From Staphylococcus schleiferi (GTDB taxonomy: Bacteria; Bacillota; Bacilli; Staphylococcales; Staphylococcaceae): a DNA stretch of 64,000 nucleotides. Position 1 is the stretch's first letter; each line of letters begins with the position of its first letter. The stretch spans positions 1,674,001 to 1,738,000 of the forward strand of contig NZ_LR962863.1 in NCBI RefSeq assembly GCF_900458895.1. Direction: 5' to 3'. This document shows, one piece after another, positions 11,419 through 22,514 of this stretch. Made by a program: the position numbers and the translations under genes. A model generated the notes under the pieces. That model was not told the origin of the DNA. It did not search any database and worked only from the letters and a program-made list of their open reading frames with translations.

Positions 11419-13080
11419 TTATTCGACGGCAAACAAATAAGGATAAATAGGTTGTTGACCATTTTGAACTTCAATCTCAACATCTTCAAAATGTGTTTCA
11501 ACAAATGATTCAATCCATTCAGTTGTTTCTGAATTTGCTTCATCACCAGTAATAATCGTTAGAATTTCACTATCTTCATCCAACATTGTTTCCAAAGTTT
11601 TTTGAACGACTTGTTGTTCATCACGATCACTCGCAATGATTTTATCTTCCACTAATCCCATATATGCATCTTTTTCAATTTTAATGCCATCAATTTTTGT
11701 ATCTCGAACAGCATATGTAATTGAACCAGACTTCACATTTTCTAAAGCCGCAGTCATCGCAGTTTCATTTTCATCAAGTTCAACACTTTCATCATAATGG
11801 AACATAGCTACAATACCTTGAGGCACAGTACGCGTTGGAATGACAACAGCTTCTACGTCAACAATTTCAGCTGCTTGTTGACTGGCCATTTGTATATTTT
11901 TATTATTCGGCAAGATAATTGCACGTTTGCAACCACTTTCATTAATCACATTGACGATATCTTCCGTAGACGGATTCATCGTTTGACCACCACTAATGAC
12001 ATGTGTTGCACCCATGGATTTAAATAATTCCGTAATGCCCTCGCCCATAGAAATCGTAACGATTGCCGTTTCAACATTTTGAGCAGGTTCTTGCTTTTGT
12101 TTTGTACTTTCATTCGATGCTTCTTTACGTAATACCTCACGATGTTGTTCGCGCATATTTTCAGCTTTAACTTTAATTAATTCACCGTATTTTTGACCGA
12201 ACGTGAATACTTCGCCTGGCGTCTCAGTGTGAACATGAACTTTAACAATTTCATCGTCACTAATCACAAGTAAAGAATCACCAAATCCACTCATATCTGA
12301 ACGGAAAGTCGTTTCATCAAATTTTTCTTTGCCAGGTTGAAAGCGGACCATCATTTCAGTACAGTAACCGTAAACAATATCTTCTGTGTTAATGACACCG
12401 TGAAAATCATGTTCATCATTAAAGAAAGTTTCTGTATCCACTTTAGGTGCATGCGCTTCTACTTTTTCACCTTTCATTGCTTTTAAGAAACCTTCATAAA
12501 CAAGCGTTAATCCTTTACCACCACTGTCAACAACACCGACTTCCTTTAAGACAGGTAAAAGATTCGGTGTATTTTCAAGTGATTTTTGCGCAGCCTCATA
12601 AACGCGCGTCATCATTTCCAAACAGTCTTCTGTTTCTTCAGCTACATCGATTGCTGCTTGTGCTGCATCTTTCGCAACAGTTAAAATTGTTCCTTCAACC
12701 GGTTTCATCACTGCCTTATACGCTGTTTTAACACCGGCGTCAAAACTGTGCGCAAACTGCTTAGCATCGATATCTTTTTCATCTTCTAATGCTTTAGAAA
12801 AACCTCTAAAAATTTGCGATAAAATCACACCTGAATTACCACGTGCGCCCATCAACAAACCTTTTGAAAAAGCTTTCCCTAAGTCACCGATATGACTTGT
12901 AAGATGACTTTGAACTTCTTCGCGCCCTGAAGTCATAGATAAGTTCATATTTGTCCCTGTGTCCCCGTCAGGTACTGGATAAACATTTAACGCGTCAACC
13001 ATATCCGCATTATTCGATAAGTTTTGAGCCCCTTGTATAATCATTTCGGCAAATAAATTGCCGTTGATCTTAGTAATCAT
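11419..13080 (-). CDS. fakA: Fatty acid kinase subunit FakA
   Basis: ATP-binding subunit of fatty acid kinase. With FakB it phosphorylates exogenous fatty acids for PlsX/PlsY and affects virulence regulation in S. aureus. 553 residues. The N-terminal DAK2/DhaL-like domain has [14 protein letters not shown] (about 29-42), the Mg-ATP loop, and [14 protein letters not shown] middle segment and a DegV-like C-terminal domain end [12 protein letters not shown]. It sits 12 bases after the Asp23-family gene, the usual pair. Confidence 0.95.
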   Translation of the reverse strand: MITKINGNLFAEMIIQGAQNLSNNADMVDALNVYPVPDGDTGTNMNLSMTSGREEVQSHLTSHIGDLGKAFSKGLLMGARGNSGVILSQIFRGFSKALEDEKDIDAKQFAHSFDAGVKTAYKAVMKPVEGTILTVAKDAAQAAIDVAEETEDCLEMMTRVYEAAQKSLENTPNLLPVLKEVGVVDSGGKGLTLVYEGFLKAMKGEKVEAHAPKVDTETFFNDEHDFHGVINTEDIVYGYCTEMMVRFQPGKEKFDETTFRSDMSGFGDSLLVISDDEIVKVHVHTETPGEVFTFGQKYGELIKVKAENMREQHREVLRKEASNESTKQKQEPAQNVETAIVTISMGEGITELFKSMGATHVISGGQTMNPSTEDIVNVINESGCKRAIILPNNKNIQMASQQAAEIVDVEAVVIPTRTVPQGIVAMFHYDESVELDENETAMTAALENVKSGSITYAVRDTKIDGIKIEKDAYMGLVEDKIIASDRDEQQVVQKTLETMLDEDSEILTIITGDEANSETTEWIESFVETHFEDVEIEVQNGQQPIYPYLFAVE

Positions 13081-13092
13081 GCAAATATCCTC

Positions 13093-13467
13093 CTATTTGT
13101 CATTCCCGTCATTATTAAAACGTACGCCCTGTACAAAAATATTCACAGAGTTTACTTTTAGTTTTAATGTATGCTCTAAAGTATATTTCACTGTTGATTG
13201 CACATTTTGCGCAACTTCTGAGATTTTAACGCCATAGCTGACAATGATATGCATATCAACATCTAATACGCCTTCATTTTCTCTCACAACAATACCTTTA
13301 GCATAATTTTCATGTCCGAGAATTTCTGCAATACCATCTCTCACTTGCTGACGAGATGCCATACCCACAATACCGTAACATTCTACAGCTTTTCCGCCTA
13401 CAATAGATGCTATCACTTCGTTTGAAATGTCAATACTACCATAATCATTCGTAATTTCTAATGCCAT
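13093..13467 (-). CDS. Asp23/Gls24 (YloU) family protein
   Basis: 124-residue protein of the Asp23/DUF322 family, conserved next to fakA in Firmicutes. Typical segments are ISNEVIASIVGGKAVECYGIVGM and a long middle strand region (VREN..LDVDMHIIVSYGVKISEVA). It is cytosolic with no membrane segment. Family members are linked to envelope stress, but the role of this paralogue is not established. Confidence 0.9.
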   Translation of the reverse strand: MALEITNDYGSIDISNEVIASIVGGKAVECYGIVGMASRQQVRDGIAEILGHENYAKGIVVRENEGVLDVDMHIIVSYGVKISEVAQNVQSTVKYTLEHTLKLKVNSVNIFVQGVRFNNDGNDK

Positions 13468-13803
13468 ATCATACGCCTCCTATTCTCAATCAGTCCGCTT
13501 TATGTCATCATCCATTTTTTAATTTTCAAAACTTACATGAACAAAATGTAAAGAAAATCAATTTCTAGTAAACCTTATATTACTATACATACAAGTCTTA
13601 TGCCAATGGAGATGTTCCTTGTTCGTCATTCTTAGCAAACAACGTTTAATCACAACAGTAAATTATATCAGAAATCGACCACTACAAAAAGTAATATCTG
13701 AAAATATACCCTAATTTAATATTGCATGTCAATGTTTAATGTGGTATATTACGTTAGTATGTAGTAGCAAAGTGTATTTGTATTTCTTAAAGGAGGTACG
13801 ATG
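13468..13803. promoter_or_regulatory. Divergent intergenic region with the rpmB promoter
   Basis: Plus-strand TTGCAT (13722-13727) and TATATT (13745-13750) are separated by 17 bases and drive rpmB. The minus-strand promoter for the Asp23-fakA pair must also lie here; I could not fix it. No other ORF of note. Confidence 0.65.
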
Positions 13804-13992
13804 ATGGGTAAAGAATGTTTCGTTACAGGACGTAAAGCTTCAACAGGAAACAACCGTTCACACGCGTTAAACGCTTCAAAACGTCGTTGGAATGCTAATT
13901 TACAAAAAGTTAGAATCCTTGTTGATGGTAAACCTAAAAAAGTTTGGGTTTCAGCTCGTGCTTTAAAATCAGGTAAAGTCACTCGCGTATAA
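13804..13992 (+). CDS. rpmB: 50S ribosomal protein L28
   Basis: 62-residue basic ribosomal protein, nearly identical to staphylococcal L28 ([15 protein letters not shown]... [16 protein letters not shown]). Two ATG codons are adjacent; the second (13804) gives the family N-terminus and sits seven bases from AAAGGAGG. It stands alone on the plus strand between two minus-strand operons. L28 variants with four cysteines bind zinc; this one has a single Cys and is the zinc-free form. Confidence 0.97.
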   Translation: MGKECFVTGRKASTGNNRSHALNASKRRWNANLQKVRILVDGKPKKVWVSARALKSGKVTRV

Positions 13993-14015
13993 TTAACAAA
14001 ATAGATTAAAATAAA

Positions 14016-14046
14016 ACGAGTCTTTATGTGGAAGACTCGTTTTTTT
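14016..14046. terminator. Bidirectional terminator between rpmB and thiN
   Basis: Perfect stem ACGAGTCTT/AAGACTCGT with a seven-base loop, T-run after it on the plus strand and A-rich sequence before it, so it can serve both converging genes. Confidence 0.85.
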
Positions 14047-14059
14047 GTTGCTTTAATTT

Positions 14060-14698
14060 TTATTCGTCACGGCTTCTCATAAGAAAAACCGCCCCTTCAT
14101 GAACAATCACTTCGCCCTTATCCTCTATAAATTCATTTGAAATCGTCAGTGTGGATCCGCGTTGTAAAGTCACTTCATCTAATTCATACTTAAAACCTTT
14201 TAAAGATAACTTCACCTGATCTGCACCTAAAGGAAAAGATACATATTTAAAACTTTCATTATTCTCGATTGTGTAGCGACCCTCTGTTAAATATTCAATC
14301 TCATTCATTTTATCAATTATTACTATTTTCTTGTTTACAAAATCTGGATTTTGGAGCAATGCCATTGCGCCCATAAAGTGATCTAGTCGTCCACCTGTAG
14401 CGCCATAGATTTGAATGTCATCGTAACCTAAAGCAACTGCTTGGTGAACCGCTAGCGCTAAATCTGTATCTGCTTTTTCTGCAGGCACAGGTTCAATTGC
14501 AATATGCGATTTAATCCATTCACGTTCAGAAGATGAAATCGAATCAAAATCACCTACCGCAAAAACAGGTGTGATTTGATGTTGAAGTAAAAGAAGTGTG
14601 CCTCTATCAACACCCGCCCACTCTTGATCATGATGGTGTTCTAATAGTTTTTCAGGTAAAGTACGAGAACTACATAACAAACAGATGCTTTTTGTCAT
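14060..14698 (-). CDS. thiN: Thiamine pyrophosphokinase
   Basis: Transfers pyrophosphate from ATP to thiamine to make the cofactor TPP. 212 residues. The catalytic domain shows GVDRGTLLLLQHQITPVFAVGDFDSIS (about 29-55), EKADTDLALA and YGATGGRLDHFMG, the family hallmarks. A beta-sandwich C-terminal domain binds thiamine. It is the last gene of the pknB-rsgA-rpe-thiN block. Confidence 0.94.
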   Translation of the reverse strand: MTKSICLLCSSRTLPEKLLEHHHDQEWAGVDRGTLLLLQHQITPVFAVGDFDSISSSEREWIKSHIAIEPVPAEKADTDLALAVHQAVALGYDDIQIYGATGGRLDHFMGAMALLQNPDFVNKKIVIIDKMNEIEYLTEGRYTIENNESFKYVSFPLGADQVKLSLKGFKYELDEVTLQRGSTLTISNEFIEDKGEVIVHEGAVFLMRSRDE

Positions 14699-14701
14699 GG
14701 G

Positions 14702-15352
14702 CTATGCCTCACCTTTTAAAATTTGTGTGGCTTGCTGATAATTTTGTTGATTAAAGAAATAAGAACCAGCCACTAACCAATCCGCACCCGCTTCAATCAC
14801 TTGAGCTGCTGTTTCGGCATTGACACCACCATCAACTTCAATTTTAAAATCAAGTTCACGTTGTTTTCTTTGTTCTTTTAATTGCGCTATCTTTCTTAAT
14901 GATGATGGAATAAATTTTTGGCCACCAAATCCAGGGTTTACGGACATAATCAGAACATAATCCACTTCATCTAAAAGCGTGTCTAAAGCACTGATGGGTG
15001 TACCTGGATTAATGACAACACCCGCTTCAACCCCTCTATTTTTAATTCTTTGAATAATTCTGTGGATATGCGGTGTAGCTTCATAATGTACAGACAGTTT
15101 ATTTGCACCTTTATCGATAAAAGTATCAATATACTGCTCTGGGTTATTAATCATTAAATGAACGTCAATCGGTAAAGATATCGCAGATCGGACAGCTTCA
15201 AGAATTGGAAAACCAATTGAAATATTTGGAACGAATTGACCGTCCATCACATCAAAATGCAGCGCATCTACCCCTGCACGCTCAAGTTCAATCATTTCCT
15301 GTTTTAAGTTCAGAAAATCTGCCGATAATAAAGAAGGAAATATTTTTGTCAT
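14702..15352 (-). CDS. rpe: Ribulose-phosphate 3-epimerase
   Basis: Interconverts ribulose-5-phosphate and xylulose-5-phosphate in the pentose phosphate pathway. 216-residue TIM barrel with FPSLLSADFLNL, LHFDVMDGQFVPNIS (metal-binding His and catalytic Asp), DVHLMI, MSVNPGFGGQKFI and EVDGGVNAETA. The ATG overlaps the rsgA stop codon by one base. Confidence 0.96.
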   Translation of the reverse strand: MTKIFPSLLSADFLNLKQEMIELERAGVDALHFDVMDGQFVPNISIGFPILEAVRSAISLPIDVHLMINNPEQYIDTFIDKGANKLSVHYEATPHIHRIIQRIKNRGVEAGVVINPGTPISALDTLLDEVDYVLIMSVNPGFGGQKFIPSSLRKIAQLKEQRKQRELDFKIEVDGGVNAETAAQVIEAGADWLVAGSYFFNQQNYQQATQILKGEA

Positions 15353-16227
15353 TAGTACCTTACCTTTCGATTAGAAATTTCATTAAAAAGTTGAACATAA
15401 TGCTGATAACGGAATTCAGGTAGCTCATTTTGTGCTACTTTCTCTTTGACATGACATTTGGGTTCATTAATATGGTAACAGTTTCTAAACTTACAAAGTT
15501 CACCCAATTGTGCGATATCGATAAAATAGTCTCGAAGCTCTTCCTTTTCGATATGTCCAAAATCTAAAGCGCTAAATCCTGGTGTATCAGCGATATGCCC
15601 ATTTTCACGCTTATATAATTCGACATGTCTTGTTGTATGCTTACCTCTATTTAAAGATTGTGATATTTCATTCGTTGCCAACGCTAAATCTGGCGCATAG
15701 CGATTTAGAAGCGTTGATTTCCCTACACCAGACTGACCGCTCAATACAGCCAAACCAGGCGCCCAATCTTTAAAGACACGCTTCACATCGTCATCTTTAC
15801 CAATAAATTGTGTTTGATAACCTATTTTCTCATAATAATCTAATGTGTCTTGAATTTTAATTTGCTCATCTTTAGACGCAAGATCTTTTTTAGTAATTAA
15901 GATGTTAGGATGTAGACCATATGAATGTCCGATGACGAGAAAACGATCTAAGAGTTGACTTGAAAAATTGGGTGACACCGCGCTCATCACAACAATCAAC
16001 AAGTCAATATTACTCACAGGTGGGCGTTTTAATTCATTCTTCCGAGGATGTACATGCTGAATATAGCCTGATGAATGGGTTTCAATATCGATGTCGACAA
16101 TATCACCAACAATCGGCGAAATTTGTTTTTTTCTAAAAAGCCCTCGTGCTTTTGCATCATATATTTCACCTTCAACATCGACTCGATAAACACCACTTAA
16201 TGATCTGATAATTCTACCTGTTTTCAA
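15352..16227 (-). CDS. rsgA: Small ribosomal subunit biogenesis GTPase RsgA
   Basis: Circularly permuted GTPase that helps late 30S maturation. 291 residues. An N-terminal OB fold ([19 protein letters not shown]) is followed by G4 (ITKKDL), G1 [12 protein letters not shown] and G3 DTPGF in permuted order, then a C-terminal zinc domain with the Cys and His of [16 protein letters not shown] start it at TTG 16227, giving the family N-terminus MKTGR; GAGG is seven bases upstream. The GTG at 16233 is too close to that site. Confidence 0.92.
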   Translation of the reverse strand: MKTGRIIRSLSGVYRVDVEGEIYDAKARGLFRKKQISPIVGDIVDIDIETHSSGYIQHVHPRKNELKRPPVSNIDLLIVVMSAVSPNFSSQLLDRFLVIGHSYGLHPNILITKKDLASKDEQIKIQDTLDYYEKIGYQTQFIGKDDDVKRVFKDWAPGLAVLSGQSGVGKSTLLNRYAPDLALATNEISQSLNRGKHTTRHVELYKRENGHIADTPGFSALDFGHIEKEELRDYFIDIAQLGELCKFRNCYHINEPKCHVKEKVAQNELPEFRYQHYVQLFNEISNRKVRY

Positions 16228-16346
16228 ATTCACACCTCATTTTTTCCTTTAGATTCCTTAGTTATTATATCAAAGCCAAGCACACAAAGACATTATAAAG
16301 TGCGGAACGAATCCATCATCTCTATATTAAATATATAGAATATGAG

Positions 16347-16400
16347 AATACGCCATATGGTTTCGAATGCTTAAACAACATTTGAATCATATGGCGTATT
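16347..16400 (-). terminator. Long hairpin after pknB
   Basis: AATACGCCATATG (16347-16359) pairs perfectly with CATATGGCGTATT (16388-16400), with further inner pairing (TTCGAATG with CATTTGAA). It lies directly after the pknB stop codon. There is only a weak T-rich tail, so it may attenuate rather than fully stop read-through into rsgA. Confidence 0.6.
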
Positions 16401-16406
16401 GATTAG

Positions 16407-18431
16407 TTATAAATCATCGTAATGAATTGTTTTTCTGTCAACCGTTTTCCCATCTACTTTAATTTCATAATGACCTGAATCATCTTTAGGTATCGTTAAA
16501 TTTAAAGGATAAGAAATACTTTTAGAAATAGTGAAAGTTTCAGCCGGTGAATCGCTATCATTATTTTTATCTTGGATATACACTTCTACTTTTTGTGCTT
16601 TTTTGTTTTTACCACTATATGGAATTGTCACATTTTCAGAATAAGGTTTCTCCCGCACAGTTTTAGAATCACGATCTGCTTTATCCTCACTGTCATCATC
16701 ATCTTCTTTGCCGGTAGAGACGATAAATCTTACAGTGTCTCCTTCATCGACGTTCGTCTTTTTAGGTGTGTGATTAATGATATGATTTTCTTTCACATGA
16801 TTATCTGCACGTTCTTTTTCTATTTCAACATTTAAACCTTTGTCTTCTAGCTCTTGTTTGACCTTATCGTAATCTTGATTTGTGTAATCATCAACATAGA
16901 TTTGTCGCTTTCCAAGTGACTCGGTAAGCTGTACTGCATCTTTAGTAACGACAACATTTTCACCTGGTGTAATACTTTGTGCTTCTATGCTTCCTTTTTC
17001 AAAATCATTTTGCGTGTACGCTGTTGTAAAAGTCACATGACTAAAGCCTAATTCCTTCAACTTATTCTCAGCATCCCGTTTAGTCATACCGATAAGATTC
17101 GGCATTTTTTCAATATGCTGGCCTTTAGAAATAACAATATCAACCTGACTGTTTTGTTCTACTTTTGAGCCAGCTTCCGGTTTAATGGCCATAACACGTT
17201 CTTTATCATAATGGTCACTATATTCATGTGAAATGTGGCCAATTTTAAGCTTGTTATCTTTTAATAACTTTTCAGTTTGTTGTTCTGATTTACCCAGTAC
17301 ATCAGGAACTTGGCTATATTTATTGCCAATCATAGCTGCGGCCATAAAAACAAACAAACTTGCAACTAACAGGACTAAGATAAGACCAAAGACCACTTTT
17401 TTACGGACAGAACGCTTTTGTGTTGGCACATAATAAGAGGCCTTCTTAGACTGTTTAGGCTCAGCTTGTTTTTCTGTTTGAACGATTGGAATTTGTGTTG
17501 TTTCTTTTACAGATTTTTTTTGTTTATCTTGTTCTATTTTTAGCGCATTTTTATCGATAGGCACTGTTTTCGTTTTAGAGGTATCCGATTCATATAGGGG
17601 TTCATTTTTACGACTAGGATCTAGTGTAGACATGACATCACTCGCCATCTCTGAGACAGAGCGATATCTATTACTTTGCTCTTTTTCTGTCGCTTTTAAA
17701 ATGACGTTACTTAACGCTTGCGGAACATCTCTTCTTTTATCACTTACATTAGGGACCGTCTCTTGTATCTGCTTAATCGCAATACTAACAGGCGTTTCGC
17801 CATTAAATGGTGGCTGTCCAGTTAACATTTCATACAAAACGATACCTAAAGAATAAATATCAGAGCGCTCTCCCGTTTTCTCACCTTTTGCTTGTTCTGG
17901 TGAAAGATATTGCACTGTTCCGACTACGTGATTCGTCTGGGTCATCGCTGTTTCACTTAATGCTTTGGCGATACCAAAATCCACAATTTTTAATGTTTGA
18001 TTACGATCAATAATCATATTTTGCGGCTTAATATCCCGATGGATAATCCCTTGTTCATGTGCATGACGGATGCCACTTAAAACTTGCTCCATAAATTGTA
18101 GTGCTTTTTGTGGCTGTAAGGGCCCATGTGCTTTTATATAATCTGACAAAGTTGGTCCCTCAATATATTCCATCACTAAAAAGAAACAATCATCTTCTTC
18201 ACCCACATCGAGTACGCTCACAATATTTTTATGAGATAACCGTGTCGTATTTTGCACTTCTCTTTCAAAGCGTTGCACTGTTGCTTGTTTTTCATTCGGC
18301 AAAATATGAATCAATTTGACTGCCACTTTACGATTTAAAATGGTGTCCATCGCAACGTAGACATTCGACATACCACCGCCGCCAAGAATTTGGGTTAATT
18401 CATAGCGATCATCTATCAAACGCCCTATCAT
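16407..18431 (-). CDS. pknB: PASTA-domain Ser/Thr protein kinase Stk1/PknB
   Basis: Membrane kinase that senses muropeptides or lipid II and regulates cell-wall synthesis, division and beta-lactam tolerance. 674 residues. The kinase domain (about 1-270) has GGGGMSNVY, Lys39, HRDIKPQN (131-138) and DFG (151-153). A basic linker leads to one membrane helix at about 344-367, followed by three extracellular PASTA repeats (about 374-577) and a short C-terminal domain. Its ATG overlaps the end of the phosphatase gene, so kinase and phosphatase are co-made. Confidence 0.96.
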   Translation of the reverse strand: MIGRLIDDRYELTQILGGGGMSNVYVAMDTILNRKVAVKLIHILPNEKQATVQRFEREVQNTTRLSHKNIVSVLDVGEEDDCFFLVMEYIEGPTLSDYIKAHGPLQPQKALQFMEQVLSGIRHAHEQGIIHRDIKPQNMIIDRNQTLKIVDFGIAKALSETAMTQTNHVVGTVQYLSPEQAKGEKTGERSDIYSLGIVLYEMLTGQPPFNGETPVSIAIKQIQETVPNVSDKRRDVPQALSNVILKATEKEQSNRYRSVSEMASDVMSTLDPSRKNEPLYESDTSKTKTVPIDKNALKIEQDKQKKSVKETTQIPIVQTEKQAEPKQSKKASYYVPTQKRSVRKKVVFGLILVLLVASLFVFMAAAMIGNKYSQVPDVLGKSEQQTEKLLKDNKLKIGHISHEYSDHYDKERVMAIKPEAGSKVEQNSQVDIVISKGQHIEKMPNLIGMTKRDAENKLKELGFSHVTFTTAYTQNDFEKGSIEAQSITPGENVVVTKDAVQLTESLGKRQIYVDDYTNQDYDKVKQELEDKGLNVEIEKERADNHVKENHIINHTPKKTNVDEGDTVRFIVSTGKEDDDDSEDKADRDSKTVREKPYSENVTIPYSGKNKKAQKVEVYIQDKNNDSDSPAETFTISKSISYPLNLTIPKDDSGHYEIKVDGKTVDRKTIHYDDL

Positions 18432-19171
18432 ACAGGCTCACCTGCAATTTCTGCAAGAACAAAAGAGATATTATCTTTCGCTTCATGTTCGACAGCAAGA
18501 TCAAGAATCGCTTGACCTGTCGCATGAATATCTTGTTCTTGTTTTAAAACATCATGTATTTTATGAGATTTGACATAATCAGTTAAACCGTCAGAATTTA
18601 AAATCAGATATTGATAAAATTGTGTTCGCTTCGTAAAGATATCTGGTGTAACAAAACGATTTGTACCCATGACTTTAGTAATAATATGTCTTCTTGGATG
18701 TAGAAAAGCTTCTTCCTCAGTTATTTCACCTAGCATCACCAATTGATTTACAAATGTATGATCGATCGTAATTTGATCCATACGTCTTCCATTCGTGAGA
18801 TAAGCACGAGAATCTCCTACATTTGCGACCACGATATGATGATCAAATACAAGCGCACAGACGCATGTTGTTCCCATACCTTGATAAGCAGGATTTTGTT
18901 GTGCTGTATCATATAGATCACGATTCACAACTTGTAAAGTATGTTTCAACCAATGTTCCGCTTGTTCTGGCTCAATATAATTTTCTGCTTCAAATCGTGT
19001 TTGTAAGGCTTCTACGACAAATTGAGATGCGACCTCACCTGCTTGGTGTCCGCCCATCCCATCACACATGACTAAAAGTTGTTGATCTGTTTTGTTATAA
19101 AACACACCACCTGCATCTTCATTATTTTCACGAAAATTCCCTGTCACTGAAAAAAATTCTGCATTTAACAT
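18428..19171 (-). CDS. stp1: PP2C-type Ser/Thr phosphatase Stp1
   Basis: Reverses Stk1 phosphorylation. 247 residues with the PPM metal-binding motifs NNEDAGGVF, VMCDGMGGHQAGEVAS, VANVGDSRAYL and NSDGLTDYV, and a final Asp in AKDNISFV. It is cytosolic, with no membrane segment. It overlaps pknB by four bases and follows rlmN by six. Confidence 0.95.
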   Translation of the reverse strand: MLNAEFFSVTGNFRENNEDAGGVFYNKTDQQLLVMCDGMGGHQAGEVASQFVVEALQTRFEAENYIEPEQAEHWLKHTLQVVNRDLYDTAQQNPAYQGMGTTCVCALVFDHHIVVANVGDSRAYLTNGRRMDQITIDHTFVNQLVMLGEITEEEAFLHPRRHIITKVMGTNRFVTPDIFTKRTQFYQYLILNSDGLTDYVKSHKIHDVLKQEQDIHATGQAILDLAVEHEAKDNISFVLAEIAGEPV

Positions 19172-19177
19172 TATGTT

Positions 19178-20272
19178 CTACCTCGTTTCCGCTTGTCGTT
19201 CCTTTGCTCTTAGCTGTCCACACGCAGCATCAATATCCGAACCTTGTTCACGTCTAATTGTAGCATTGATTCCTAATTTTTTTAATTCCTTTTCAAATTT
19301 AAAAATATCATCTTTCGGTGTTTTAACATAATTTCTCTCAGGAACATGGTTCACAGGAATTAAATTCACGTGACAGTTGAGCGGTTTAATCAGTTGTGCA
19401 AGTTCACGTGCATGTTCGATTTGATCGTTTACACCGCCAAACAAACCATATTCAAATGTAATACGACGGTTTGTTTTTTCTTGATAGTATTGAATAGCAT
19501 CCATCAATTTGTTGACATCGTACGCTCTATTAATTGGCATTAGTTTTGAACGAATTTCGTTATTTGCTGCATGCAAGCTTACCGCGAAATTAATTTGTAA
19601 TGATTCATCAGCAAAGTCATAAATTCTAGGTACAATACCTGAAGTGGATACTGTAATATGACGTGCACCAATATTCAAACCATTGTCATCATTTACAATT
19701 TTTAAGAAATCCATCATCTCATCGTAGTTTTCGAAAGGTTCACCTATGCCCATGATTACAATAGAAGAGACACGCTCGTCTGTTTCATCTAATGCTTTTT
19801 GAACAGTTAAAACTTGAGACACGATTTCACCAGCCTCAAGATTTCGTTTCAATCCTCCAAGTGTAGAAGCACAAAACGTACATCCTATACGGCAACCGAC
19901 TTGTGTCGTGACACAAACTGAATTCCCATAATCGTGACGCATTAATACCGTTTCAATTGTATACCCATCTTGTAATTCAAATAAAAACTTAATCGTACCG
20001 TCTCGGCTTTCTTGTTTAACGACGGTTTGTAACGTCGTAATTGAAAAATGAGAGTCCAATAAATGTCTTAAATCTTTTGAAAGATTTGTCATTTCTTCAA
20101 AACTATTAACTCTTTTCTCATATAACCATTCAAATATTTGCTTTGCTCTAAAACTTTGTTGCCCTTGTTCTTTTAACCAATCCTTCATTTCATCAAATCG
20201 TAACGAATAAATCGATTGCTTTTCAAAATCAGGAAGAAATTTATTTTTCTTCTTTTTTTCAGCTGTAATCAT
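19178..20272 (-). CDS. rlmN: Dual-specificity 23S rRNA/tRNA adenine-C2 methyltransferase RlmN
   Basis: Radical-SAM enzyme that methylates A2503 of 23S rRNA and A37 of some tRNAs. 364 residues. The cluster-binding triad CRIGCTFC follows VCVTTQVG; further marks are [12 protein letters not shown], and a C-terminal Cys in DAACGQLR as the second mechanistic cysteine. It lies between rsmB and stp1, the usual order. Confidence 0.96.
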   Translation of the reverse strand: MITAEKKKKNKFLPDFEKQSIYSLRFDEMKDWLKEQGQQSFRAKQIFEWLYEKRVNSFEEMTNLSKDLRHLLDSHFSITTLQTVVKQESRDGTIKFLFELQDGYTIETVLMRHDYGNSVCVTTQVGCRIGCTFCASTLGGLKRNLEAGEIVSQVLTVQKALDETDERVSSIVIMGIGEPFENYDEMMDFLKIVNDDNGLNIGARHITVSTSGIVPRIYDFADESLQINFAVSLHAANNEIRSKLMPINRAYDVNKLMDAIQYYQEKTNRRITFEYGLFGGVNDQIEHARELAQLIKPLNCHVNLIPVNHVPERNYVKTPKDDIFKFEKELKKLGINATIRREQGSDIDAACGQLRAKERQAETR

Positions 20273-20278
20273 TCACCA

Positions 20279-21580
20279 TTATCCTTTCTTTTTTACTCTC
20301 GTGATAAAGAAACCATCTGTATTCATATCTTGCGGTAAGAGTTGTAATGTTTTTGTATATTCTCCATTGCGCGGGTCAATCACAGGGTCAAATTCAAAAT
20401 CATGGTTTGACTTTAAAAATGTATAAATTACATTTTCATTTTCTAGTTGCTCAATTGTACAAGTCGAATAGACAAGTGTACCCCCTGGTTTCAAATTCTG
20501 AGCAACATTATTTAATAACTTAAGTTGAATTGTCACTAATTCATCTATAACTTCAGGTGTCATCGTATACTTGATTTCTGGTTTATGTCGAATTACCCCT
20601 AAACCACTACAAGGCGCATCTAACAGTATCTTGTCAAACATTTGATCGTAAGGTTTTGTTGCATCATGTTGCATCGCTTTAATATGCGTAAGCCCCAACT
20701 TATGAATATTATTTTCTATTAACGTAATTTTATGGTCATGCAAATCTGTAGCTAACACCTGGCCTGTCCCATTTAATAATTCCGCAATGTGACACGCTTT
20801 ACCGCCCGGTGCACTACAACTATCTAAGACCGAATCTCCTGATTGAAGGTTTAACATATGCGCAACAAACATTGAACTTTTGTCTTGAATACTCACATAA
20901 CCTTTTTTAAAAAGAGATGTATGCATCACACCATGACCTGAAACATGTAAACATTCAGGCAAATGGTCATCCTTTTCAACGTGTAATCCTTCTTTTTCTA
21001 GAGCTTCTTTTGCCTCGTCAATGGCGATTCGAGTTTGATTCACACGTACTGTTTGTGCAGCGGGCAATAGTAAGTTTTCGGCAATAGATGTCGTCACAGC
21101 TTCTCCAAAATGAGTTAACCAATGTTTTATAATCCAGACAGGAATACTGTATTTTACAGAAAGGCGTATTTCTTTCTTTTTTATCGCATCGATATCAGGA
21201 AGATTTTGCGTCGTCACTTGTCTTAAAATCGCATTGACCACGTTTCCTGTCTGTTGCCCTCCACGTTGTTTAGCAATATTCACTGCTTCATGAATAATTG
21301 CATGTGTTGGAATTTTATCTAAATAGAGATGTTGGTACAGACTCATCCATAAAAGTCGACGCACCCAGCCTTTAATTTTCGTCTTAACAAAAGGTTTTAA
21401 ATAGAAATCTAAAGTTAGCTTTCGTTTAATCGTCCCATAAACAAGTTCAGTGTATAATGCACGGTCTGCTGGATTTAAAGCATATGACTGTAATGTTTCA
21501 TTCATTTTCAAGTTACTATAAGCCCCATCTTTAATGACAGCTTCAATTGTCATCAAACTTAGTTCACGTACCGTTGCCAT
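20279..21580 (-). CDS. rsmB: 16S rRNA (cytosine-967-C5) methyltransferase RsmB
   Basis: 433 residues. An N-terminal NusB-like RNA-binding domain (about 1-140) precedes the Rossmann methyltransferase with SAM motif DSCSAPGGKACHIAELL. The two catalytic cysteines are in LDAPCSGLGVIRHKPE and VYSTCTIEQLENE. It starts directly after the fmt stop codon in the def2-fmt-rsmB-rlmN series. Confidence 0.95.
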   Translation of the reverse strand: MATVRELSLMTIEAVIKDGAYSNLKMNETLQSYALNPADRALYTELVYGTIKRKLTLDFYLKPFVKTKIKGWVRRLLWMSLYQHLYLDKIPTHAIIHEAVNIAKQRGGQQTGNVVNAILRQVTTQNLPDIDAIKKKEIRLSVKYSIPVWIIKHWLTHFGEAVTTSIAENLLLPAAQTVRVNQTRIAIDEAKEALEKEGLHVEKDDHLPECLHVSGHGVMHTSLFKKGYVSIQDKSSMFVAHMLNLQSGDSVLDSCSAPGGKACHIAELLNGTGQVLATDLHDHKITLIENNIHKLGLTHIKAMQHDATKPYDQMFDKILLDAPCSGLGVIRHKPEIKYTMTPEVIDELVTIQLKLLNNVAQNLKPGGTLVYSTCTIEQLENENVIYTFLKSNHDFEFDPVIDPRNGEYTKTLQLLPQDMNTDGFFITRVKKKG

Positions 21581-22514
21581 TTACACAAATTCCTTTCCTA
21601 CAAGGTTTTCTTGATAACCACTCAGGAATTGCGACACTGGCATCCGTTTTTTTCCTGATAACTGTATTTCAGTTAACGCAATGCTGTCCTCAGAGCCTGT
21701 TCCGACAATGATTTGTCTTTTTGTCGTTTCAATAATTTGACCCGCTTTACCACTTTGATTTTTTACAATTTCAGCAGCGTATATTTTCATCGTTTTATCC
21801 TCAAATTGCGTATATGCAACGGGCCATGGCGACAAACCTCTAATATGGTTATAAATTGTCAATGCATCACGATCCCAGTGTATGCGTTCATCTTCACGTT
21901 GTATATTCGAAGCGAATGATACATGTGCCTCATCTTGAGGTGTACGTGAATTTGTACCATTTAACAGAGATGGAAGCGTTTCTTCTAATAATTCTGTACC
22001 GAGCTGACTCAATTTATCATGCATCGTCCCTACATTGTCTTCCGCTTCAATTGGAATCGCACGTTGAGAGATAATGTCACCGGCATCTAGTTTTTTGACC
22101 ATATACATGATCGTTACACCTGTTTCAGCTTCACCATCAATAATCGATTGATGAATGGGTGCACCGCCACGATATTTAGGTAATAAGGATGCGTGTACGT
22201 TTACAGCACCAAAAACGCGGATGTTCCAACAATTGTTCAGGTAATAACTGACCAAATGCCGCAGTCACTATGAGGTCACACTCCATTGCTAGTAACTGTT
22301 CCAATTCGTCTGAATGCACTAACTTTTCAGGTTGATAAACAGGAATTTGATGTGCAACAGCCACTTGTTTTACAGGTGGTGGGGTTAAAACACGCTTACG
22401 TCCGACAGGTCTATCCGGTTGTGTAACTACCGCAATAACCTCTTCTTTTTCAATTAACATTTCTAAAATTGATGTTGAAAAATCAGGTGTGCCCATAAAA
22501 ATTATTTTACTCAT
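21581..22514 (-). CDS. fmt: Methionyl-tRNA formyltransferase, one frameshift
   Basis: Formylates initiator Met-tRNA with 10-formyl-THF. The N-terminal part starts at ATG 22514 ([18 protein letters not shown]), and its frame leaves the family sequence at 22211-22215, a run of five A (T5 in the gene). With four T the sequence reads [27 protein letters not shown], including the folate/catalytic [10 protein letters not shown], and the protein has 310 residues. It overlaps def2 by eight bases. The break is probably a sequencing error. Confidence 0.93.
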